A stretch of DNA of 15,598 bases, taken from positions 1-15,598 of the forward strand of contig CAKVKI010000033.1 in NCBI GenBank assembly GCA_934754975.1, given 5' to 3'. The notes beneath the pieces were generated by a model. The model had not been told where the DNA came from and did not search any database. It saw nothing but the letters and a program-made list of their open reading frames with translations. Each line of letters begins with the position of its first letter. Within the stretch, counting starts at the first letter, position 1. Shown piece after piece: positions 7,577 to 14,375 of the stretch. Made by a program: the position numbers and the translations under genes. The DNA is from an uncultured Alistipes sp. (GTDB lineage Bacteria; Bacteroidota; Bacteroidia; Bacteroidales; Rikenellaceae).

Positions 7577-8224
7577 ATGCACTGGAAATACCTCTTTTTC
7601 GACCTCGACGGCACGCTGACCGACCCGATGCAGGGCATAACCCGCTCGGTGCAGTACGCCCTGCGGCACTTCGGGATCGAAGTCGAAGACCTGACGACGC
7701 TCTGTCCCTTTATCGGACCGCCGCTGCGGGATTCGTTCCGCGAATTTTACGGCATGACCTCCGCCGAAGCGGACGAGGCGTCCGAAAAATACGGCGAATA
7801 CTTCAGCCGTCAGGGAATCTTCGAAAACAAGCTTTACGAGGGAATCCCCGAACTGCTGTCCGGCCTGCAGGCGCAGGACGCGACACTGGCCATCGCCACC
7901 TCGAAACCCGACTTCCTGGCCGAACGGATCGCCCGGCATTTCGGTTTCCGCGACCATTTTTCGCTCATCTGCGGAGGAACGGCCTACGGTCCCTGCTCGA
8001 CCAAAGCGGGTGTAATCCGCGAGACCCTCGCACAGCTGCACATCGACGATCCGTCGCAGGCCGTGATGATCGGCGACCGCCGGTTCGACATCGAGGGAGC
8101 CGAAGCCGCAGGCGTGGAGTCGATCGGCGTATTGTGGGGGTACGGCAGCCGCGAAGAGCTGGAAAAAGCAAATCCCGGTTACATCGCAGCCGACATCCCG
8201 GAACTGCGGCGAATATTGGGGTAA
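7577..8224 (+). CDS. HAD-superfamily phosphatase (phosphoglycolate phosphatase/5'-nucleotidase-like)
   Basis: The 215-residue protein has the full set of HAD motifs. Motif I is FFDLDGTLTD, with nucleophile D9 and acid/base D11. A helical cap spans about 15-80. Motif II is ATSKP (S109), motif III is the Lys in STKAGVI (K143), and motif IV is GDRRFDIEGA (D167, D171). The GDR-x-FDI-x-GA form is typical of the Gph/5'-nucleotidase-like branch, cytosolic enzymes that dephosphorylate small phosphate esters. Length and cap type fit a soluble C1-capped phosphatase. It lies between two terminators and has no operon partner, so context does not help with the substrate. The ATG at 7577 is right because motif I follows within ten residues. 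Confidence 0.88.
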   Translation: MHWKYLFFDLDGTLTDPMQGITRSVQYALRHFGIEVEDLTTLCPFIGPPLRDSFREFYGMTSAEADEASEKYGEYFSRQGIFENKLYEGIPELLSGLQAQDATLAIATSKPDFLAERIARHFGFRDHFSLICGGTAYGPCSTKAGVIRETLAQLHIDDPSQAVMIGDRRFDIEGAEAAGVESIGVLWGYGSREELEKANPGYIAADIPELRRILG

Positions 8225-8529
8225 CGCGCCGGGACAGGCGGCAGAAACACCGAAGTCTGGCATATTCGCCCACCGGCGGCCCACCGGCGTCAGCCACATG
8301 ACGCTCGGCCGGCAAAAGGGCCGCGGCCAGCGGAGGGGTGAAAACAGTTATCGCGTTTCCCATCTTTCACCGGACACCCGCTCCTCCTGCGGCGCAAATT
8401 CTGCGCCGACAAACCGGAACGCCTGCCCCCTCCCGACAAACAAAAGACGCCCGCGGCAACCGCAGGCATCTTTTCTCTTATCCGCCAAACCCGATTCTTC
8501 GGCAGAACCGATCCCGAACCGGGTCCGAA
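8225..8529. other. Convergent intergenic region without a gene
   Basis: These 305 nt separate the ends of the HAD gene (plus) and the S46 peptidase gene (minus). They contain an 11-nt perfect tandem duplication (GCCCACCGGCG at 8268-8278 and 8279-8289), a 7-bp GC hairpin at 8390-8408 that might end the plus-strand transcript, and the minus-strand terminator at 8442-8474. Reading frames across the region show no recognisable protein motif. Confidence 0.7.
8442..8474 (-). terminator. Rho-independent terminator of the minus-strand operon
   Basis: Arms 8442-8456 and 8460-8474 form a 15-bp stem with a 3-nt loop. The two plus-strand mismatches become G-U pairs only in the minus-strand transcript, which points to minus-strand use. 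On that strand the stem ends in CUUUU and continues GUUUGU. It lies 55 nt past the stop of the S46 peptidase. Confidence 0.75.
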
Positions 8530-10716
8530 CTATTTTTCAAATTTCATTTCGTCCAGCAACCAGTCCGCCTCGGCATATTTGTCGATGATCCACATCACAT
8601 AGCGGATATCGACGCAGACCGTACGCGCCAGATCGGGATGGAACCACACGTCGCCGGCCATCGACTCGCGGTTGCCGTCGAACGCCAGTCCGATCAGCCG
8701 TCCGCGGCCGTCAAGCACGGGGCTGCCCGAATTACCGCCCGTAATGTCGTTGTTAGTCAGAAAATTGACATAGAGCGTACCCTTTTCGCCCCAGCGTCCC
8801 CAATCCTTTGCGGCAATCAGCTGTTTCATGCGGTCATCGACCCGGAATTCGTAATCGTCGGGATTGTATTTCTCCATATAACCCGCAATCGTCGAGCGCG
8901 AATCGTAATGCACGCCGTCCGACGGATTCAGGGGTTCGACGCTGCCGTAGGTCAGGCGCATGGTCGAATTGGCATTGGGGTACTGTGCAATTCCTTCCGA
9001 AGCGCGGAAGTCGTAGAGCAGGCCGGCATAGCGGCTTTCGCCCTTGCCCACCTGTGCGCGGACCCGTTTTTCGGCCTTGTCCACGCCGCCCGTAAACTGC
9101 TGCACCCGCACCGACTCGGTAAGTCTGACCAGCGGATCGCGGCGCATCTCAGCAACCGAACGGCTCTGTTTGAAATAGGCGTCGTAACGGTCCGGATCAC
9201 TGCAGAACGACGCATCGAACGCTTCGCGCGCCATCCGGTCGGCATCGCCGCCCGCCGCGTCGTACATCTCGTTCAACTGTTCGCCCCACATCTCGCGCGG
9301 CACATGCTTCGTGAAGTTCACGATCATCTTCGCCAGCAGGTCGCGGTCGGTCTCGACATCGTAGTTGCGGCGCAGGCGGCCGCTTCCGGCAACCACGCTC
9401 TGCGCATCTTCCGAGTCGATCTTCAGCGAATCCAGCTTCAGGCGGTCCAGCTTGCCGAGATACGACGACACGCGGTTGGCCACCAGCAGCGCCTCGCTCG
9501 GGCCGAGCCACGCTTCGCGGAAATAGTTGAGGTTGCGTTCGGCACCCCGGCGGCCCTCGTAACCGCGTTCAAGGTCGGCAAGCAGTCCGCCGTCTTCGGC
9601 CCTGCGCGCCGAATCGGCGTCGATCCAGCGCTGCAGGCGCTCCTCCTCAGCCTCACGAATCGACACCACGTCGAAACGGCGCAGGCACTTGTTCTCCCAC
9701 TTGGCGTAATCGGCATAGTTGCTCAGCCCGAAATAGGAGTCGGAGTACTTCATGCGCACCTTCGGGTCGCGCTCCATATGGCGTTTGAGAATATCCATCC
9801 GGTCGTGACGGTTGGCCACGACGACGGGATTCTTGACACGCTGTTTCTCGGCCACGGCGAACGACGAAGCATAGCGGTTCGTACGCCCCGGAAAACCGAT
9901 CACCATCGCAAAGTCGCCGTCGTGTACGCCGCCGGTCGCAATATGCAGTACGCGGCGGGGCTTGAGCGGCACGTTGTCAGCGGAATACTCCGCAGGACGT
10001 CCCTCGGCATCGGCATACACCCGGTAAAGCGTAAAATCGCCCTTGTGCTGGGGCCAGCCCCAGTTGTCGTGATCGCCGCCGAAAGCGCCCAGCGTAATGG
10101 GCGGGGTTCCGACCAGCCGCACGTCCTTATAGACGTCGTAATAGAACATCAGGTACATTTTTCCGCCCCACATCGAGTAGCACGACACTTCGTGGTCGGT
10201 CTGCGCGGCATAACGGTCCTCGATCTCCTTGTAAACGCGGCGCATGCCCATCACGCCCCATTTTCCTTCGGCCATCATGCCGCTGCGGATCGCCTCGACC
10301 TCCTCGGTCACATCGACCACCTTGCGCAGGAACCACACGGTCTTGTCGGCCACGGGAATCTCTTCCTCACGCGTACGCGCCCAAAAACCCGTTTCGAGGT
10401 AGTTGTGTTCGGGCGTCGAAAGGGCGCAGATGTCGCTGAACGCGACGTGGTGGTTAGTTATCATCAGCCCCTGGTCGGAGATCATGCTCCCCGTACCCAT
10501 GCCGCCGTCCACGGCGACTACGGCGTCGGCAAGCGCCGAGGTCTGTTCGTTATAAATCTCCTTGTCCTTTATCTTCAGCCCTTTGGACTTCATCTGGGGG
10601 TAAATATCGCCCAGCCGGTTGATCAGCCACATGCCTTCGTCGGCCACGGCGGTCTGCATGCAGAGCAGCACGACGGCCAGACAGGCTATCCATCTTCTCA
10701 TATCTTTCATCTTCAT
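8530..10716 (-). CDS. S46-family dipeptidyl peptidase, DPP7-like
   Basis: The 728-residue protein has a signal peptide (RRWIACLAVVLLCMQTAVA, then DEGMW) and acts in the periplasm or at the outer membrane, removing dipeptides from oligopeptide N-termini. Catalytic regions are TNHHV with presumed His90, GAFGGDHDNWGWPQH holding the triad Asp (D215 or D217), and GGNSGSPV with Ser663. Gly681 lies 18 residues after the Ser in LAFDG. This matches the Gly673 position of P. gingivalis DPP7 (hydrophobic P1) and not the Arg of DPP11 (Asp/Glu P1). The usual Cys after the HH pair is Val, and the following residues differ from the common pattern, so the protein looks like a divergent S46 branch. Length is normal. 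Met1, Met3 and Met6 are all possible starts; the first is 4 nt from a hairpin. It is the last gene of the minus-strand cluster, 41 nt after the polyferredoxin gene. Confidence 0.88.
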   Translation of the reverse strand: MKMKDMRRWIACLAVVLLCMQTAVADEGMWLINRLGDIYPQMKSKGLKIKDKEIYNEQTSALADAVVAVDGGMGTGSMISDQGLMITNHHVAFSDICALSTPEHNYLETGFWARTREEEIPVADKTVWFLRKVVDVTEEVEAIRSGMMAEGKWGVMGMRRVYKEIEDRYAAQTDHEVSCYSMWGGKMYLMFYYDVYKDVRLVGTPPITLGAFGGDHDNWGWPQHKGDFTLYRVYADAEGRPAEYSADNVPLKPRRVLHIATGGVHDGDFAMVIGFPGRTNRYASSFAVAEKQRVKNPVVVANRHDRMDILKRHMERDPKVRMKYSDSYFGLSNYADYAKWENKCLRRFDVVSIREAEEERLQRWIDADSARRAEDGGLLADLERGYEGRRGAERNLNYFREAWLGPSEALLVANRVSSYLGKLDRLKLDSLKIDSEDAQSVVAGSGRLRRNYDVETDRDLLAKMIVNFTKHVPREMWGEQLNEMYDAAGGDADRMAREAFDASFCSDPDRYDAYFKQSRSVAEMRRDPLVRLTESVRVQQFTGGVDKAEKRVRAQVGKGESRYAGLLYDFRASEGIAQYPNANSTMRLTYGSVEPLNPSDGVHYDSRSTIAGYMEKYNPDDYEFRVDDRMKQLIAAKDWGRWGEKGTLYVNFLTNNDITGGNSGSPVLDGRGRLIGLAFDGNRESMAGDVWFHPDLARTVCVDIRYVMWIIDKYAEADWLLDEMKFEK

Positions 10717-10751
10717 AAAACGGGAGGAAACCGTCAGCCGATCCCCTCCCG
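10717..10751 (-). promoter_or_regulatory. Hairpin plus U4 immediately before the S46 start codon
   Basis: On the minus strand CGGGAGG (10751-10745) pairs with CCTCCCG (10727-10721) around a 17-nt loop, followed by TTTT and then the ATG at 10716. It fills most of the 41-nt gap between the polyferredoxin and peptidase genes. It could be a leaky intrinsic terminator that reduces peptidase expression, an mRNA processing or stability element, or a structure limiting ribosome access. Confidence 0.4.
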
Positions 10752-10757
10752 GTCATT

Positions 10758-12710
10758 TTATTCGGTTACGGTCTTGCCCGGATTGGTGAACTTCAGCCGC
10801 GGATCGGCCTCCTTGAAGGTTCCGTCGGCCATGCGGAGCGTCCACTTTTCGGCCTGGAAAATCTCCTTCCAGAGCTTCTCATCGTTCCACATCGACTTCA
10901 CATAGTGAATACGCATGACGGGAGTCAGGTCGCGCAGCACGAAATCTACGGAGACAATGCCCTCCGAACACGAAAGAAAACTCTTGAAATAGGGGAACGC
11001 ATTGCGGATCGGCATCTTCTCGATACCGGGGAACGTCATCTCATAGACAGCCTTCGGGAACTGTTCGTCGTCACCCCACTTCTCGATGTTGGCGATGAAT
11101 TTACCCGCCTGTTTCTCCACATCGCGGAACATGATCTGCGCAAATTCCTCGCGCGAAACCTGTCCGGCGATCGCATAGCTCTTGAGTACGGTGTGCATCG
11201 GAATCACCTTTTCGCCCTCCTTGGCCGGAATCACCAGCTCTTCGGCGTCGATCGCCTCTTCGAACATCTTTTCGGTAATGCCGGCGGCGGGATCGGCGTA
11301 AACCGTCACATCCACGGGGCAGGCGAATTCGGAAGTAAAGCCGTACACGCCCTCGATCTTCTGCAGCACCATGCCGAAGTAGATCATATCCATCCTATCG
11401 TGGAGTCCCTCGACGCCGAGTTTCACCACGTCGAGCATCGGCACCTCTTCGCCCGGCATGGCGTACTTACGCAGCGTCGGGGCGAAAATCGCGGCCTGAA
11501 TCTTCAGCGTGTCGGTCTTGGCGGGATCGAACAGCACCTCGATGCCATGACGGCGCACGAAAGTCTTCACGCCGTAAACGCCCGGCACGGCCTGCATCTT
11601 GGCCGAGAAAGCCTTCGACGAACCGAAGCACTTGATCGTCTGCAGGCCCTCCATTTCAAGAGTCTGCAGATTCTCGACCTGCTCGTAATCGCCCCATTTC
11701 TCGTCGATCGTTGGCAGTTCCATCGTGGAACCCATCCACACGGCGAGGAAGAAGAGTACGACGGCCAGCAGTCCCGGCACCCAGCGCAGCGAACGGCGGC
11801 CGTTGACCTGCAGGGCGTCCTTCGTGCAGGCGCCGATGCAGTTGCCGCAAAGCGTGCAATCGACATGCTTCACCTTCACGTAATCGTGGATCGGCAGCTG
11901 ATAGGGACACTTTTTCTCGCAGAGACCGCAGTTGTTGCAGGAACGGATGTCGCGTTCGATATACATCAGCGGGAACGTACAGCTGCGCATCTTGACGATC
12001 TCGACGACATAGGCGGCCAGACATGCGCCGCCGATGGTCCAGACCCAGGCATTCGCAACGCCCAGCATGCTGAGAATCCAGCCGCCGAGGGCGGCGATGA
12101 CGAACAGCAGCGTGAATTTGAAAATGTTGCTGACCGCTCCCAGCGGGCAGATATACCTGCACCAGAACATCTTCACCACGAAGCCGCCCAGCAGTAACAG
12201 CGTAAGGCTCGTGAGCGACATCCAGAGTACGATCTCGCCCTTGAATCCCGTGGCCACGGCATAGAACGGGTCGAGTTTCTTGCAGAACAGCTCGCTCGAC
12301 GAAAGCGTAAAATAGAGAATCGTGAAGAGCAGCACGTATTTCACCACGCGCAGCAGTTTATCGGCGATGCTGCCCGACGGAACATCGACCTGCAGATGCA
12401 GTTTCTTTCCGGCGCGGCCCATCCATTCGCCGACGGTGCCCAGCGGACAGAGGTAGCCGCAGAAAAGTTTGCTGAACAGGATCACTCCCACGGCCAGTAC
12501 GAGGCCCATCATAATCTGGAGCATCGACATCGAGCAGGCCAGCGAGTTGTTCACCAGATAGGTTCCGAAAGCCTGCAGTCCGCCGAAGGGGCAGTAAGCC
12601 TCGACATCGACGGATTTGTCAGTGAAGTTGGCCCAAAGCACCGTGCCCGCAATGGCGGCCAGTACGCCCCATTGCAGGATGTGCTTCAGGTAATTGGGTT
12701 TGCGTTTCAT
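10758..12710 (-). CDS. Membrane polyferredoxin (NapH/NosR-like) with C-terminal tandem HMA-like modules
   Basis: The 650-residue protein begins with a multi-pass membrane region; segments lie near 11-28, 60-82, 120-138, 158-182, 196-218, 222-238 and 311-328. It carries the paired CxxxCP motifs FCGYLCP (C84, C88) and WCRYICP (C184, C188) of the NapH/NosR/CcoG group. Two 4Fe-4S sites follow: C258, C261, C264, C268 and C285, C288, C291, C295. After the last membrane segment comes a soluble part of about 320 residues. It appears to hold three ferredoxin-fold, heavy-metal-associated-like repeats (about 353-410, 425-490, 565-622) that lack the CxxC metal site. Proteins with this core move electrons across or along the inner membrane. 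The partner is unknown; context with an outer-membrane barrel and lipoprotein hints at redox-linked uptake. Start ATG 12710 follows an A/C-only leader. Confidence 0.82.
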   Translation of the reverse strand: MKRKPNYLKHILQWGVLAAIAGTVLWANFTDKSVDVEAYCPFGGLQAFGTYLVNNSLACSMSMLQIMMGLVLAVGVILFSKLFCGYLCPLGTVGEWMGRAGKKLHLQVDVPSGSIADKLLRVVKYVLLFTILYFTLSSSELFCKKLDPFYAVATGFKGEIVLWMSLTSLTLLLLGGFVVKMFWCRYICPLGAVSNIFKFTLLFVIAALGGWILSMLGVANAWVWTIGGACLAAYVVEIVKMRSCTFPLMYIERDIRSCNNCGLCEKKCPYQLPIHDYVKVKHVDCTLCGNCIGACTKDALQVNGRRSLRWVPGLLAVVLFFLAVWMGSTMELPTIDEKWGDYEQVENLQTLEMEGLQTIKCFGSSKAFSAKMQAVPGVYGVKTFVRRHGIEVLFDPAKTDTLKIQAAIFAPTLRKYAMPGEEVPMLDVVKLGVEGLHDRMDMIYFGMVLQKIEGVYGFTSEFACPVDVTVYADPAAGITEKMFEEAIDAEELVIPAKEGEKVIPMHTVLKSYAIAGQVSREEFAQIMFRDVEKQAGKFIANIEKWGDDEQFPKAVYEMTFPGIEKMPIRNAFPYFKSFLSCSEGIVSVDFVLRDLTPVMRIHYVKSMWNDEKLWKEIFQAEKWTLRMADGTFKEADPRLKFTNPGKTVTE

Positions 12711-12753
12711 TTATTGTTTGTGTGTTGTGTGTGTTTGTGTTTGTCGGGGAGGG
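12711..12753 (-). promoter_or_regulatory. A/C-only leader before the polyferredoxin gene
   Basis: On the minus strand, about 32 nt before the ATG at 12710 consist only of A and C apart from one T, with ACAAAC- and ACAC-like repeats and no G. No Shine-Dalgarno sequence and no TAnnTTTG promoter are present in the 43-nt gap after the lipoprotein stop. Such an unstructured leader would keep the start codon open for ribosomes, the usual route in Bacteroidetes. Confidence 0.5.
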
Positions 12754-14358
12754 TTATTCCTTGTCCTTGATACAGCGGACGGGGGCGGCGCAGTAACCGC
12801 CTTGGTATGCGATCGTCATCCGGTTGTAACTCTTGTTGTAGGTTATCATACCGGCATAATACTGAATGTTCTTGATACCGCTGGTCGGGTCGTCGGCCGT
12901 ATTGTAAGTGACCTTATAGCCGGTCGAACTGGGGAAATACCCCATGCCGAACGCAGAAGCATCAGCAGCCGAGACCGTCGCCATATAGGCCGGGGTCGCC
13001 GTAGCGCCCGCCGCATTGATATAACCGCAGCCTGCGATGTTAAATCCGTCTTTATTGAGCATAACGATCGAACCGCCGCTCTGCGTCTGTTCGAAATAGG
13101 GCGACGTCGGATCGGTGAGGTTACCGCTGCCGACACCCGCCAGTTTGAGCCATTCGGCCATCGTCGGAATATGCCATCCTTCGGGGCAAATACCCCGCGC
13201 CGCTTCATACTGGTCGAAATTGGCACCCGTCATGTCGCCGGTCATCCCCAGCATCACCGGATAGCTGTACAGCAGGCCGTTGCTTTCGACAAGCGACGGA
13301 TCCGCCGCTTTCGACAGATTGCACGGATACCACACGCCGCTGCCGTCCTTTGGATCGCTCGATATGGTTTTGCCTTCGGGCACATAGCGCAGGTTTTCGG
13401 CCATCCATGTACGGCCGTCCTTCAGCGTCACGACCTCGTACTTTACGCCGCCCCATTCGACGGTCGGAACTTCGATCTCGCCTTCGCCGTCCGGCAGCAG
13501 GTCGTCGCCGTCCTCCCAGCCCGTGATCGGACCGGTGAACTTCACCTCGATATCGGCCGGCTGCACGTTGCACTCCATGCGGCGGTTTTCACCCGACTTG
13601 AAGTCTGCCGTGCCGAGCGTCTGCGTGCGTTTCTTGCCGTCGGCCGTGGTGACGGTAACCATCAGTTTGACACCGTTCTGCGGCACCAGAAGCGCATAGT
13701 AGACTTTGTTCGCAGTCGCCGTGTTGGCGATCAGGTCGGAAGCCTCCGCGTCCGCCTTGGCCGTAAAATCGCCCGTCGCGGGATCGAGTACGCCCGTCCC
13801 CACGGCGCCCTTGACGACGATACTCGTAATATCGAAACCCGATTCGTTCGTCACGTCGATAACGATGCGCGACATCTTGTGCTTGAAAGTCATCTGCGTG
13901 GACGATTTCGTAGGCTTGACGCCTGCTTTCATGCCCACGATCAGGTCGGAAGCCTTGTAGTTGTCGCCGCTCTGGTCCGCCTTGACCGAAAATTCCGCGG
14001 GAACAGCCCCGCCTTCCTGCCAGGGATAGTAGGCGAAGAGCGTCGAGGTCGCATTGACGTCCTCGTACCAGAGGAAACCCTCGGTCTTGAAATCGGTGCC
14101 GTCGAAAGTCATCAGTTTGTTCGACACGAAATCCTTGCCGTCGGCGGTCATCGTGACTGTCAGGCCGACCTTGTCGCCCAGTTCGAAATCGGTATCCGTG
14201 GCGCGCGTAGAGGCGGTCATGGCCGCCGGCGTCAGCGAAGGATTGCCGATCGTCGGGTTGATACGAAGCGTCCGGTCGCCCGGAACGCCGCCTTCGTTCT
14301 TCGAGCAGGAGGCCAGGCACACCGCCGCCGCTGCCGCGATCATCAAAATCTTTTTCAT
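12754..14358 (-). CDS. Surface lipoprotein with fimbrillin-like N-terminus and FISUMP C-terminal domain
   Basis: The 534-residue protein has a lipoprotein signal peptide with lipobox LASC (C18), followed by SKNEGG, an acidic/Lys tail that may direct it to the cell surface. Residues about 45-290 resemble fimbrillin/Mfa-like proteins of Bacteroidales: a TRATDTDFELGDKVGL start, WYEDVNATSTLFAYYPW at about 97-113, and a TFKHKMSRIVIDV strand at 157-169. Residues about 298-534 form a FISUMP-type domain: VEWGGVKYEVVTLKDGRTWMA, the hallmark CPEGWHIPTMAEW at 391-403, and the closing YCAAPVRCIKD. FISUMP domains are widespread in secreted Bacteroidetes proteins and probably mediate binding; no enzymatic residues are evident. 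The gene starts 17 nt after the barrel gene, so the two are probably made together as a surface complex. The molecule it binds is unknown. Confidence 0.82.
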   Translation of the reverse strand: MKKILMIAAAAAVCLASCSKNEGGVPGDRTLRINPTIGNPSLTPAAMTASTRATDTDFELGDKVGLTVTMTADGKDFVSNKLMTFDGTDFKTEGFLWYEDVNATSTLFAYYPWQEGGAVPAEFSVKADQSGDNYKASDLIVGMKAGVKPTKSSTQMTFKHKMSRIVIDVTNESGFDITSIVVKGAVGTGVLDPATGDFTAKADAEASDLIANTATANKVYYALLVPQNGVKLMVTVTTADGKKRTQTLGTADFKSGENRRMECNVQPADIEVKFTGPITGWEDGDDLLPDGEGEIEVPTVEWGGVKYEVVTLKDGRTWMAENLRYVPEGKTISSDPKDGSGVWYPCNLSKAADPSLVESNGLLYSYPVMLGMTGDMTGANFDQYEAARGICPEGWHIPTMAEWLKLAGVGSGNLTDPTSPYFEQTQSGGSIVMLNKDGFNIAGCGYINAAGATATPAYMATVSAADASAFGMGYFPSSTGYKVTYNTADDPTSGIKNIQYYAGMITYNKSYNRMTIAYQGGYCAAPVRCIKDKE

Positions 14359-14375
14359 AGCTCTATCCGTTTAAA

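Noticed and set aside
7422..7619. Small 65-codon plus-strand frame after the CoA-transferase
   Set aside because: It consists largely of the terminator hairpin and overlaps the HAD start out of frame.
8390..8408. 7-bp GC hairpin as terminator of the HAD gene
   Set aside because: No U-tract follows and it lies 166 nt past the stop; kept only as a remark on the intergenic region.
8298..8588. A 96-codon plus-strand frame in the convergent region
   Set aside because: It overlaps the terminator and the end of the peptidase gene, is low in hydrophobic residues and has no plausible start region.
8338..10905. An 855-codon plus-strand frame opposite the S46 peptidase
   Set aside because: Antisense to a gene with intact signal peptide and catalytic motifs; it runs through the terminator hairpin and has no recognisable domain.
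10905..12197. A 430-codon plus-strand frame opposite the polyferredoxin gene
   Set aside because: The minus strand carries unmistakable 4Fe-4S cysteine motifs and membrane segments; the plus frame is His/Arg-rich with no motif.
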